A stretch of 64,000 nucleotides of DNA from Puccinia triticina (GCF_026914185.1 NC_070573.1:2907501-2971500); one strand, 5' to 3'. Positions 1-10,514 are shown, counted from the stretch's first letter. Notes: a model not told the origin generated them from the letters alone. Numbers and translations are program-made.

Positions 1-1587
1 TTCTGCCCCGCTTCTCATCCAAAACAACCCACTCAGACCCCACTTCACAAATTCACCCGCGCAGGACCACAAGATCATCAATCTGCGGCTGATATGGGCC
101 CCACTGATGAGCCAGGTATGCCTTTTCTCCACTACTTCAGTTGTTTGTGACCCACAGGCTCACATATTCCTCCTTGTCAAAAGACTAAACCCACAAAGAG
201 AGTGTTACATGCTATGTATTTCCCCAAGCAAGAAAAGGACTGGCAACAGCATGTCAAAAATGCCGCACACAAGAACAACGTCCAACAGCGCCATGAATTG
301 AGGAGGTCACGGGTACCCCCTCTGGAGGCTGATCCAACTCAGCAACAGGACAAATGGCAATTCAATGAAGAAGAAATTGCTCATGAAGATTGTACATGGG
401 CTCACATGATGGCACTGATTGGGGGACTTAACACACAGATGCTTGAACCAGAGACAAATGATTCTTGGCCTCTAGAGCCTGGGGTTTAATATTGACAGCA
501 ATTCCATTTAACTGATGATTCTTGTATGGAAAACCTCCATAAATCACTTTTGCATACTGTGAAAACCCATTCATTAACCTTTCCACATAGGAACTTAAAT
601 GAGAGGCAATGGTCATTAATTGGTGTCTATACTTTGCCCCTTCCCACACCAAATGTAAGTCTGACTGATCCACTAATGGATGTGTTAATTTTTTATCTGC
701 TTTCTATCTAGATTGAATTTCTTCAGATCAAAATCCACAATGCATGTTTCACTTGTTACAAATCACAAGACAAAACTGCCCAATTCATAATCAAACTGCA
801 CAACACTGAATCACCAATTCTTGCCTCACGTTAACTGAAGATTACCCTTCCTATCACCTCCATCTGGCCCCTAACTCAACTTTTACTCAAAAGGAATAAT
901 AGAATGTGATGGTTCTTGGTCTTCAGGGTTTTAAACCTTGCAGCGGCGCAGCCGCCTTGGCCTCTAGTGTTGTCTAAAATCCCTGCATGCCTTATTGGGG
1001 GGCATGAAAGATTTCATTTTCATGAGGTCAAACATGAGAAGGAATTATATTGTTGATAAAAAATTTGCCTTAAAACCATTACACCCAAATTCCAATTCAC
1101 AGATAATAGATATGCAGAGGAATTGATTTGTGAGAGGAGGTGCCCACCCAGAGTATCTTGGCTTGATAATTCCTTCCTATGGAGAGCAAATAAATTCCCC
1201 ACATTGAACAAGTATAACTCTATCAGTCTCTATTTGCACTTGAGGGTGTGTGGATATCAAAATCTAATTCAAGTCTTACTTACAAAAGGAGACTGCTTAA
1301 GTTCTGCAATATTTTCCTCCTGGTTGCAGCTGAATCTAAACTATGTTCCAAACCATACCTGAAGATGAATTGGAATATAATCTATATTAACTCAATCCTT
1401 GCAAATTTCTCTCATTGAAATTTTTGGATTCAAGAAATCACATCTTGTAAGGTATTTACAAAGGGATAGGGCTTTAATTTGGATTGGTATTGTTGATCTG
1501 ATCTTAAAGTGACTCAAACCAATACAGTTGAAACAATTGTGATCATATCTGAAAATAGGTTTATTTGCATCTCAGAACAACCAAAAT
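1..1587. other. Repeat-derived AT-rich DNA, no gene recognised
   Basis: No intact gene is seen. A short frame at 202-489 (+) of about 95 codons has no recognisable domain and no clear context. The stretch from about 740 to 985 resembles about 60310-60500 in the same orientation: both carry 'cccttcctatcacct' and end in a GCGGCGNAGCCGCCTTGGCC motif (about 946-972 and 60475-60500). This marks a dispersed repeat rather than a host gene. The rest looks like decayed transposon sequence. Confidence 0.5.
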
Positions 1588-1998
1588 CAGCAGTGGGTAG
1601 TTACGATACGCTATGATAACCACCGTTATCTGCGCAGCGTAACGCTTGCCGTTACTGCGCTTGTGCGTTATTGCTGCTAGTAACAACTAGTTGTAACCCC
1701 GGGCCTGTATTGTAACAGGCCTGATTTTTTTGATGCGTTACTTGCGTTACTAGTAGTGTAACGCATTAACCACCGGTTAACAAGATAAAGAGGGGCAAAT
1801 GGCCCCCTCTGGATTATATGCAGTCCAATATCTGCCCCTCCGTGCGGGCAGATATCGTAACGGATGTCAAATGCCAAACATCCTGGGTGTGCAATATTGT
1901 AACGCACTTCTGTTACGGTTAACGGTAACGGTAACAAGAGAAAACCTGTTACAATATTGTTACGTTACCAATAACCGTACCGTAACTACCCACCGTTG
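1588..1998. mobile_element. Small inverted-repeat element with 7-bp target duplication (copy 1)
   Basis: The left end reads CAGCAGTGGGTAGTTACG; the reverse complement of the right end reads CAACGGTGGGTAGTTACGG. The element is flanked on both sides by CCAAAAT (1581-1587 and 1999-2005). The interior (411 bp in all) is full of GTAACG/CGTTAC inverted words and has no coding frame of note. Its ends match those of the elements at 46721-47798 and 54159-54626, which also have 7-bp duplications. It is non-autonomous and the parent transposase is unknown. Confidence 0.8.
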
Positions 1999-2813
1999 CC
2001 AAAATCATTTCTCATCACTGAACTATAATCTATTTTGTATAATTTCTCTGCATATGCTGTAGGTTTGAGGCTGAAGATAGTGTTGCAATGAAAATTGGGA
2101 AAGTCCAAAATATACATATAACATTTTTCCCAACTGTTCTTGCAATCCAAGTTTTCCATGATAAGTAGGATATGACATCCGTTTGATGTTGACAACACAT
2201 GATGATGATGAATGATTTATATATCAACCCAAGTTACACATAACATCATACTGAGAACCAAATGCCTTACAACCAACTTCATACCTCCTTCCTAGAAGCG
2301 GAAGGTTCACTCAAAAAAGTTACATGAAAGCACTTGCATGCAAGTGCCATGGAAACATCCCTGGTGTCACTGTCCTTTCTCAAGCCCATAGGCTTGTCTC
2401 TGTGTTCTTTTGTTCTGCTTTCTTCAGTTCGAATCCCAACAAATACTTTTAGCACTGGATAGCAATTAAAAATAAATGTAATTTTTAGCTTTGAGGGAGT
2501 GAGTTTTTGTTGATGGGTGTCCCTGGGGGTGCGACAGAAAAGCCGCCTTGTACTCTAGTTTTATATATACTCTGTGCTATGAAAATTATGGCAATATTAT
2601 TTCATCAGAACATTACGTATGAGGGCTGTTAAGATTTCAGCTCAACAAGATGAGGCAACGAAGGGGGAGAGACTATCTGGGGTCACTGATAGGAACAAGG
2701 AGCACTTAAAGGAGGATGATTGGGAATCAGACTCAATACTCTATTTCAAATGTGAGGAGCAAACTTAAGAAGACAACTAGAGAGCCCCCTCAACAAGATC
2801 CAAAGGGGGCCTA
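1999..2813. other. Intergenic repeat-rich DNA
   Basis: No coding region is supported. A GCCGCCTTGTACTCTAG motif near 2541-2557 resembles the GCCGCCTTGGCCTCTAG repeat ends near 951 and 60481. A GTTCGAATCCC string near 2428 looks like a tRNA B-box, but no cloverleaf surrounds it. Confidence 0.4.
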
Positions 2814-3010
2814 GACAAGTGACAAGACATGAAGGGACAGGTGACAGGACAGGACAGGAAAAGACAGGTAACAGGACAGAACAGGGTACTGGACATTTAA
2901 CTGAACAGGTGACAGGGACAGGACAGGACAGGGAACAGGACAGGACAGGGAACAGGACAGGACAACAGGACAGGATAGGATGACGGGACAGGAACAGGAA
3001 AGAGACTGTG
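2814..3010. repeat. GGACA-type minisatellite
   Basis: About 200 bp made of irregular tandem copies of ACAGG/GGACAGG units, such as gacaggacaggacaggga. Open frames across it encode only Cys/Pro/Ser/Val-rich low-complexity peptides and are not genes. Confidence 0.9.
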
Positions 3011-3084
3011 AGCAGACTCTGAAGCTCAAATTCTGACAAGGGCTGCACGTTAGTCATCATGCATTACTAACTTCAAACTCAGGA

Positions 3085-3290
3085 TGCAAGTGGTTTGGGT
3101 CAACCCAACAGAGACCCAAGACCCAACGGGTCTCGGGTTGGGTTTGGGTAGCCTAATAGTCATAAACTCAATTTCCGACCCAACCCGGCAAGACCCAATT
3201 GTTAATTGGGTTTGGGTTTGGGCGGGCAAATTCCTTTTTGGGTAGGCCTGATGACCCAACCCTGACCCAATCAAGTCAGATGTAATCAGG
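3085..3290. repeat. GGGTTTGGGTTGGG-rich inverted repeats
   Basis: Dense alternation of GGGTTTGGG/CCCAACCC words on both strands, including GACCCAACGGGTCTCGGGTTGGGTTTGGG (3117-3146). The same composition recurs at 10335-10510. Such subterminal words are common near hAT ends and probably belong to the termini of the element described at 3080-10514. Confidence 0.7.
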
Positions 3291-4617
3291 ATATCAGATA
3301 TCCCCTCACCCATCCAACATTGGCATCCACCAGCCCAGCCCCATCCTATGTTCCGACTCCTAACCCAACAATGCAACAGCCCAAGAGAAAACAACCCACG
3401 GCCGTGATTCCCAGTTTGTCTGACAAAGCAGATTATGACTCTGATGAAATTAATTGCATCAGATTCAGCATTCTCCACAGGCGGAAGAGTACTCGGCAGT
3501 AATCAAACACAACTAGAGTACAAGGCGGCTACGCCGCCGCACCCCCAGGGCGTCAACTCCACAGCCCACCGCCGGCCCAAGGCCCAAGCCCAGCGGCCAA
3601 AGGCACAAAAGGTTGCCACCCGCGCAACGGACACCCCCGCAGGCTTTACGCTCATTTTAATCAGCCATCTGGCAATGCCCCGCCGGCAACCAGATTGCTC
3701 GCCAGGAGTCCGGAACAGTGAAAGCACAGAGAAGGGGGAGCGTGCATTTCAAGCCTTGGCGTCTAAGGCGGCTACACCACTTCACTTTCAGGGTATCTGT
3801 CTAACCCCTCTCCCTCATCCGCGACCAGGCGCATGAGCCAGCATGGCCTCCTGTTGCTTCTCCCAAGGGGCCTGAATCAAGTATAGCCCTGAGTCCTAGA
3901 CCTCATTTGAATCAAAAGCAAATCATAATGATGTAAACATTATTTAAACAGAATGCAGGTCTCACCTTTAGTAAAAATTTGAAACTTCTGGGAATGCTCG
4001 GGCAAGGGAGGCTTGGTTAGGTTTGTATAGCATTGCAAGTTGAATTCAAATGCCAATAAATTTGTCATGTTAGATCAACATCAAAATTTAACACTGTTCT
4101 TAACATATTATTCAATACTGCCAGCCTTAGAGCCAGCGCAGCTGGCCTAAATTCTGCCTTTTCTACCCTTTCATTCTAAAACTCCTTTATATCTTTTTCA
4201 TCTTAAGAGATATCTTTGTTTTGACTTCAGATTATTTTTTCTCATGCAATTTTAACCCCAGTTACAGCTTACCAATTATTTGTAACTATATTCCTTCTCA
4301 GAGTTTTTGAGTTATGGTGCGCTTGCGCAATTGTGACATGGCAGCGCTACCAGGCGCGCCAACAACTTGTACCTCCTTTGTAGAATTCTTGAGTTGTGAC
4401 GCGCATGCGCAGAAGTTACATTTAAGCGCTACCAGGTGCTCCAACCACTTTTGCATATATAATTATGTAAGCAAACTGTGAAAACATTTGAAGTCAGGAT
4501 CCCACATGCAGCTGAAGGATACACAGACTTCAGCACACCAGAAAAACCACCAGAGACAACCCAGGATAACTAACCAGAGGCCACTTCACTCCCAGTATCA
4601 CCACAGGATATTGACAG
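3291..4617. other. Transposon debris without recognised gene
   Basis: Short open frames at 3435-3836 (+) and 3503-3727 (-) are rich in Ala/Arg/Pro and show no recognised motif. GGCGGCTACGCCGCCGC (3526-3542) is a short palindrome. At 4310-4450 two related segments (ttgagttatggtgcgcttgcgcaa and ttgagttgtgacgcgcatgcgcag) form a degenerate tandem duplication of about 70 bp. No promoter or RNA gene is seen. Confidence 0.4.
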
Positions 4618-5673
4618 TAGAGATCGCCCGTGGGGGGTACCCGGTATCCGTGGGCGGGTACCCGCCAGCCCTCGGCGGGTACCGTGTGCGGGTCCGGGTA
4701 TGTAAATTTTGGATGGCGGGTACCCGTCCAGGTACCCGCTGCAAAATGTCTGGAGACAAGCAGTCGCGGACGACCTTTTGCAGCGCAATCATGGCCCCCG
4801 CTAACCTAACCCTCTCGGTGTCCAGCACATGCTGGAAGCCAAGAGGGCATACACTCTTGATGTCCGGCACAGAGCGGACATTGGGAGAGTGTATGTATGC
4901 CCTCTCAATGTCTGGTATGTGCTGGACACCAAGGGGGCATACACTCTTGATGTGCGGCACACAGCAGACATTGGGAGGGTGTATGTATGCCCTCTTCTCA
5001 ATGTCTGGTATGTGCTGGACACCGAGGGGGCATACACTCTTGATGTCCGGCACAGAGCGGACATCGGGAGGGTGTATGTATGCCCTCTTGATGTCTGGTA
5101 TGTACTGGACACCAAGAGGGCATCCACTCTTGATGTCCGGCCTAGACCGGACCTCAAGAATTCACACACAGACATACCCTCTTGATATCCGGCCCAGACC
5201 GGGCACCAAGAGGGTATATACACCCTCAATGATGGTCTATGCCGGCTTCAAGGGTGGTGTAAACTCTTGATGACCGGCTAAGACCGGACATTGGGAGGGT
5301 ATGCACACACCCTCTTGATGTCCTGTCTGTGCCGGTCATCAAGACTGTATGCCCTCTCGGTGTCCAGCACAGACCGGACATTGAGAGGGTATACATACAC
5401 CCTCTTGATACCCGGCCCAGGTCAGGCATTGAGAGGGTATATACACCCTTGATGACCGGTCTGTGTTGGTCATCAAGAGGTTACACCACCCTCAAAGCCG
5501 GCATAGACCGGCTAGAGGGTTGAATCGTAGGCGGTACCCGTGATACCCGCCACAGGTACCGCTGGTACCCGCCCTACGGGTGCTGGGTCCAAGTCCGAGT
5601 ATCTAAATATGCCCAAAATGACCGCAGGTATCCGCACCCGCCACAAGTACCCGGGTCCACTCGGCAATCTCTA
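4618..5673. mobile_element. Non-autonomous hAT-type element, TAGAGAT ends, 8-bp duplication
   Basis: The ends are TAGAGATCGCCCGTGG (left) and, reverse complemented, TAGAGATTGCCGAGTGG (right). The element is flanked by a perfect 8-bp duplication ATTGACAG (4610-4617 and 5674-5681). Eight-bp duplications and TAGAGATGGCC-like ends are typical of the hAT superfamily. Subterminal regions are dense in GGTACCCG/CGGGTACC. The centre (about 4830-5520) is a tandem palindromic satellite. No transposase is present, so it must be mobilised in trans. Confidence 0.88.
4830..5520. repeat. Tandem palindromic satellite inside the 4618-5673 element
   Basis: Imperfect units of about 85-110 bp alternate 'ttgatgtccggcacagagcggacattgg' with 'aatgtctggtatgtgctggacaccaag', separated by GAGGGCATACA words. 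Each unit can pair with itself. Open frames on both strands (for example 4488-5270, +) repeat the same peptide words and reflect the repeat, not a gene. It is a variant of the GATGACCGGT satellite found at 6130-7490. Confidence 0.85.
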
Positions 5674-5780
5674 ATTGACAGTAAGTACCCTCTTTCACTG
5701 ACCTTGTTTATCTCAACCCTGTTGCTCTTGACTTCTCTTCCCTTCTTCCAACCCTCAAAGATCAATCAGGTTATCTCTTG

Positions 5781-7838
5781 GGGTCAGCCTAAATGCACTC
5801 CAAAAAAATCCCAAAAGCACTCCAAAAGTGAGTGTATGGAGTGTGCACTCCAATGATTGTTGGAGTACAGACTAGAGTACTCCAAGTCAATTGGAGTGCA
5901 GAACCGGGGACTCAAGACTCTTTGGAGTGCACCACAAAGAACTTCAGTGGCCAGGAAATGTAATGAGTGCCCATGAGTCTCACTCCATCGGATTGGAGTG
6001 CATTCCCCCAGCACTCCATTCCTGATGTTTCTCCTCCTCAAAAGGGGAGTGCAGTACTGTGCACTCCAGCCACTCCAGCCAGAGCTGGAGTGCCTACAAC
6101 TTCAACTGGGCTATGTACAAACAAACCCCACTTGATCCTCCTGATATCCATGACCCGTACAGACCGGCATTGAGCGGATTAACATCTCCTCTCAATGACC
6201 AGTCTGTACCGGACCGCCGGTCATTGAGGGAAATCACAGAAATCACACCTCTTGATGACCGGTCTGTGCCGGTCATCAAGGGGAGTAACATCTCCTCTCG
6301 ATGACCGGTCTGTGCCGGTCACCGAGGGGACTCACACCTCTCGATGACCGGCGCGGACCGGTCACACCTCCCGATGACCGGCACAGACCGGTCATCGAGG
6401 GGACTCACACCTCGATAATCGGTCACACCGGTCATCGAGGCTAATAACACCTCCTCTCGATGACCGGTCATCACCGGTCATCGAGGTGAGTCACATCTCT
6501 CGATGACCGGTCAGACCGGTCATCGAGGGTAATAACACCTCTCGATGACCGGTGATGACCGGTCATCGAGGTGAGTCACATCCCTTGATGACCGGTCAGA
6601 CCGGTCATCGAGGTGAGTCACATCCCTCGATGACCGGTCAGACCGGTCATCGAGGTGAGTCACATCCCTCGATGACCGGTCAGACCGGTCATCGAGGGGA
6701 ATAACACCTCCTCTGGATGACCGGTGTGTACCAGTCATCGAGGGGAGGCGCTACTCTCAATGACCGGTCGGTCTGACCGGTCATCGAGAGGAGGTGCTGC
6801 TCCCCTCGGTGACCGGCACAGACCGGTCATCGAAGGGACTCACACCTCTCGATGCTCCCGATGACCGGTCGGTCATCGAGAGGGCTCACACCGCTCACGC
6901 CACTCGATGACCGGTCAGACCGGTCATCGAGGGTAATAACACTTGATGACCGGTGATGACCGGTCATCGAGGTGAGTCACATCTCTCAATGACCGGTCTG
7001 TGCTGGTCATCGAGGGGAGTAACATCTCCTCTTGATGACCGGTCAGACCGACCGGTCATTGAGAGTAGCGCCTCCCCTCGATGACTGGTACACACCGGTC
7101 ATCCAGAGGAGGTGTTATTCCCCTCGATGACCGGTCTGACCGGTCATTGAGGGATGTGACTCACCTCGATGACCGGAGATGACCGGTCATCGAGAGGTGT
7201 GAGTCCCCTCGATGACCGGTGGTGACCGGTCATCGAGAGGTGTGAGTCCTCTCGATGACCGGACTGTGCCCGTCATCGGGAGGTGTGACTGATGACCGGT
7301 CCGCGCCGGTCATCGAGAGGTGGGAGTCCCTTCGATGACCGGTAAAGACCGGTCATCGAGAGTAGCACCTCCCCTTGTTGACCGGTACACACCGGTCATT
7401 GAGAGGTGTGACTGATGACCGGTCCGCGCCGGTCATTGAGAGGTATGAGTCCTCTGGATGACCGGTCGTGTGAGTCCCCTCATCGAGAGGTGTGATTGCT
7501 GTGGGCACTCCAAAGAAAAGGAGACTTGGAGTGCACCCCAATGCACTCCATTTGGTATTTGCTAGCTGGAGTGCAAAGCCAAAATCCTTCACTGAAAAGG
7601 TGGAGTGCTTGGGCTTGCACTCCATTTTTTTTGGAGTGCATCTAGCTGCACTCCCCTATTTTGGTCAATTTTGGATTACCCAGTTGTGTACTCCAAGAAA
7701 CATGGAGTGCCCATCTGGGGACTCCATGTTTTGGGAGTACAAAATCAAGGCACTCCAACTTTTTTGGAGTGCTGGCCCCCTAAAGTCAAAAATGTGGAGT
7801 GCATGAAGTAAAAGTTTGGAGTGCATTTAGGCTGACCC
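5781..7838. mobile_element. 2.06-kb composite hAT-like element carrying a palindromic satellite
   Basis: The termini are perfect inverted repeats of at least 24 bp beginning GGGTCAGCCTAAATGCACTC. The element is flanked by the perfect 8-bp duplication ATCTCTTG (5773-5780 and 7839-7846). The outer 330 bp on each side (5785-6115 and 7500-7835) contain many scattered copies of TGGAGTGCA/TGCACTCCA, as transposase-binding subterminal repeats often do. The centre is a palindromic satellite. No transposase frame is present. Superfamily assignment rests on duplication length alone. Confidence 0.88.
6130..7490. repeat. GATGACCGGT palindromic satellite array
   Basis: About 30 units of 40-55 bp, each built as CTCGATGACCGGT-(0-8 nt)-ACCGGTCATCGAG and joined by short spacers such as gtgagtcacatccct or ggaataacacctcct. 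Every unit is a near-perfect hairpin. Some neighbours (6590-6690) are identical over about 43 bp, so local amplification is recent. Peptide frames across it are Asp/Arg/Ser repeats and not genes. Confidence 0.92.
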
Positions 7839-7846
7839 ATCTCTTG

Positions 7847-8804
7847 TTAAGACCTTAAAAACCAGAGCAGAGTAGAAACCCTACTTCTGATTCCCACCAC
7901 CGTTTCCTTGGTGTGAGTGGAGACTGTTGCACTCTTTCAGCACATTTGGCAGCCTACATTTCCAGGTAGAGCTGGGCCCATATTAAATCTTAATAAAAGA
8001 TCATCTCTCTCTACTGCTTGTATTTCTTTATCCCAAGAAATTCAGTCAGTGCCCACCCAACTTACTTGTGTCCTGTTGTCACTTTAGAGACACAGGCTCA
8101 CAGATATCAAGGTAAATACAAGCATGAGTGTTTTATAATTAGGGGGTTTCACAATTGAAATTTGTAGGACAAATTTTAAGGTATTCATGAACATTTTTTT
8201 TCAAAAGTTGATTCATTGCATTGATTGATCAGTATCACCTGCTGCTTTCCATCTTACCAAAATTCTTGAATTCTGGTCATGTAGGTCTTAAATCTAGCTC
8301 CAAAGTTTTGTAAAATTTGACTGTGAATACCCCTCTTGTTTCACTGCCTGCATGTAAAGTACTGCTCAAAAGATACACATTTTCAGATGTGCTACAGCCA
8401 CATTGGTCTTTTTGTCATTCATCAAGTGTTGCAGGAACCTATCCTCACTTTTTCAGTGGAACCAGTTGTAATTCACATTGACAGAAAATTCAGCAGCTTA
8501 TAAAAATGAGCCTCCATTCCAGTCAAAATTCTGTCCAGTTTCAGGATTGTTTTTTTTCTCCCTTTTGACTGATGATTCATGATTGTTGGGCTGCAAATAT
8601 ATGGAGTCCAGGACTCAATTCACTTGACCTTTAACAATATTCAAAGTTTGTTTGACCTTAAAAGCTTCACAAACAGCATAATTTCATGTTGGGGTAGGTT
8701 TGAGCTCAAGACTCAAGTTCAACACCAAGTTGTACTCCCAATAAAACAAGATAGTTGGGGTTGTTGCATGAGCCCAATAACTTGGACACCACCGGCTGGG
8801 GCCA
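7847..8804. other. AT-rich intergenic sequence
   Basis: No gene, RNA or bounded element was recognised. The open frame at 8579-8818 (+) of 79 codons lacks any motif. Composition is AT-rich and contrasts sharply with the GC-rich block that begins near 8830. Confidence 0.4.
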
Positions 8805-9353
8805 TCAAATGGTCATGAGGCCTGGTACCACTGGCTTTGGAGGTTTCACCCTGGGATTGGCCCGCAGCTTCGGGAACTGGAAGATAAGGTAGCGCACCCC
8901 GTTGAGGCTGATGATGGGGGGGAGGTGTCTGAAGGCGCCGGCATGGGTGGTGCGAGCCTCGCCGCTGGCGCGCGGGCCGGAGAGGCCAGCGGCGACGGGA
9001 ATCGAAGGGCCGCGTGTGCGGGGCGAGTAGCGCGGCTTGGACCCGCCGGGCTCATCTGATAAGGGCTTGCTGGATGGTGGTGTGTCCGGAGAGACCAGGC
9101 CAGCGGGGAAGGTGCGCGGACTGTCGGGGAGGTCCGGGTGGCTTGACTGGCCGCCACCGCCGCCTCCGTCGAAGCCGGGGGATTGACGCTCGTGGGGGAC
9201 AAGTATGTAGAGTGAGCTAGGGGAGTAGACGCGCTCCTTCGGGTTTAAATGGCGCAGCGTTGCAAGGGTGCGAATGTTGGAGGCGCCACCAACCCGGAAG
9301 CAGTTTCTTGTTTTGATCGCTCCGAAAGGGTGCGGACTGTTGCGGACGATGTA
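8805..9353 (-). pseudogene. GC-rich open frame, possible 3'-terminal exon of an unidentified gene
   Basis: A 182-codon frame is open from a stop upstream of 9353 down to a stop at 8805-8807. Read on the minus strand it begins with a globular-looking part (words such as GGASNIRTLATLRHLNPKER and SPSSLYILVPHE), passes through a Gly/Pro/Ser-rich linker and ends with GVRYLIFQFPKLRANP followed by a short Lys/Pro tail. GC content is far above the surrounding DNA, as in RIM15. An AG lies at the upstream edge (CAACAG near 9342), so it could be a terminal exon. No upstream exon is evident because repeat DNA starts at 9457. I do not recognise the protein. It may be a stranded or captured host-gene fragment. 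Confidence 0.4.
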
Positions 9354-9456
9354 TCAGGGCTGCTGTTTCAGGTCGTCCGCGAAAATGAGGGGTTTGACTT
9401 GATGGGGTGAACATAAAAAGGCGTCGTGGCCGTGTCCTATCCTCCACGGATCCAGT

Positions 9457-10088
9457 TCCCCTCTCGCACTTGCGGAGGTAGAACACAATCCGTCGGTTAT
9501 CCCCTCTCGCACTTGCGGAGGTAGAACACAATCCGTTGGTTAATAACCCTCTCCACCCTTGCATTTGTAGGGGCCCGAGGGGGTTAATCTTATTTCTCTC
9601 TCCCCTGTCGCACTTGCGCAGGCTGATAGAAACCCCTCCGCCTTTGCACTTGCGATTGCCCCAGGCAAAATGTATTATTCTGTCCCCCTGCTGCACTTGC
9701 ACAGGCTGGTCAAAAAAAAAAGAACACACAAAAAAAACCTCCCCTGTTGCGCTTGTGCAGGCTGAGCAATTCATTTGAAACCAACCATTTGCCCGCCTCT
9801 CTCCCCTTGCATTTGCAACAGGCAGAGGAGGGAGAATCCGGTCCCTTTTCATTCATGGTTCATGAATTGGGGGATCAGTCCGAGGCATTAATGTTTGGGG
9901 ACTTTAAATTTAATTTTCCCAGCAGCAAAGTCAAACATACTTCTGCCTGAAAAGATGGGAAATGTGGGAAACATTGCCAAGTTGGCCACTGCCACACTGG
10001 CAGCCCCCTTTTGGGGCCTTTTTGGAAAGGGGGAGGGTGAACCCATGAACCAAATTTCCACAAAAGTGTGGATTTAATATACTTAGAT
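9457..10088 (+). repeat. Dispersed repeat with CACTTGC-CAGG words (copy 1)
   Basis: The same sequence occurs inverted at about 60580-61212. It contains a row of degenerate 45-60-bp units around CGCACTTGCGGAGG / GCACTTGCACAGGCTG, then a unique part (gggatcagtccgaggcattaatg), then a tail ending CCACAAAAGTGTGGATTTAATATACTTAGAT. Its right edge abuts a hAT transposase tail exactly at ACTTAGAT (10081-10088). It may be a solo LTR or other insertion. No open frame is convincing. Confidence 0.75.
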
Positions 10089-10213
10089 TACAACTGACCA
10101 CTCTTGAAGCCCTTGTATGCGCGCAGAACTGGATCCAAGCTGAAGAGGGGCTGATAGTGTGTGATGATGATGACTTGGATTCGGTATCCCTTGCACCTTC
10201 TGGCTCAAAATAG
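10088..10213 (+). pseudogene. hAT transposase C-terminal tail
   Basis: A 42-codon frame ending at TAG 10211-10213 reads LQLTTLEALVCAQNWIQAEE followed by an acidic Asp run. This is the end of the hATC dimerisation domain as it appears in fungal hAT transposases. The upstream part is cut off by the repeat ending at 10088. It lies 301 bp before the right terminus CATCCTG at 10514, the position expected for a transposase gene transcribed towards that end. Confidence 0.6.
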
Positions 10214-10324
10214 TCTTCATTTGTTTTATTTCACTTGATCTCCTGTTGTATATACATGAAAGCTCCAGGACTCAAAATCAATCTCACATTTTTTCTCCTT
10301 ATTCTTCTTCTTTCATTTTTTTTC

Positions 10325-10514
10325 TCCTATCTTGTAAAAGGTTGGGTTGACCCAAGACCTGCCCCGGACCCGAACCAACCTGCATCATGCCTAATTGGGT
10401 GTGGGTTCAGTCAGCGTATTTGAATAATTGACCCAACCCAACCCAACCCAGCATTTATGTTGGGTTGGGTTTGGGCACAGTTTTTCAACCCGAACCCAAC
10501 CCGTTTACATCCTG
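10325..10514. mobile_element. CCCAACCC-rich hAT terminus
   Basis: The right end is CCCAACCCGTTTACATCCTG at 10495-10514. Its inverted counterpart CAGGATGTAAACGGGTTGGG resembles tcttgtaaaaggttgggttg near 10332, so this may be a MITE of about 190 bp or simply the end region of the larger element starting at 3080. Internal CCCAACCC and GGGTTGGG words match 3085-3290. Confidence 0.55.

Larger units (their letters stand above)
3080..10514 (+). mobile_element. Possible nested 7.4-kb hAT element (outer shell)
   Basis: A left end CAGGATGCAAGTGGTTTGGG starts at 3080. The right end at 10514 reads, in reverse complement, CAGGATGTAAACGGGTTGGG. The word ACTTCAAA occurs just left of the start (3070-3077, two bases away) and directly after the right end (10515-10522). 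A C-terminal hAT transposase tail lies inside at 10088-10213 in the expected orientation. If this is one element it has since received 4618-5673, 5781-7838 and the 9457-10088 repeat. Alternatively, two small elements (about 3080-3290 and 10325-10514) share an end sequence and the flank match is chance. Confidence 0.4.

Noticed and set aside
2425..2440. tRNA B-box-like GTTCGAATCCC
   Set aside because: No matching A box, anticodon stem or acceptor stem could be folded around it.
2746..3060. Cys/Pro/Val-rich frame on the minus strand
   Set aside because: It is the translation of the GGACA minisatellite.
4488..5270. 260-codon open frame with repeated peptide
   Set aside because: It runs over the palindromic satellite; equivalent frames exist on the other strand, and codons follow the repeat rather than a protein.
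6130..7490. CRISPR-like regular palindromic repeats
   Set aside because: The spacers are themselves repeated, no cas genes exist, and the organism is a eukaryote; it is a satellite inside a transposon.
9217..9852. 211-codon minus-strand frame overlapping the orphan exon and the dispersed repeat
   Set aside because: It crosses the repeat boundary at 9457 and has a mixed, motif-free translation; the other phase at 8805-9353 looks more protein-like.
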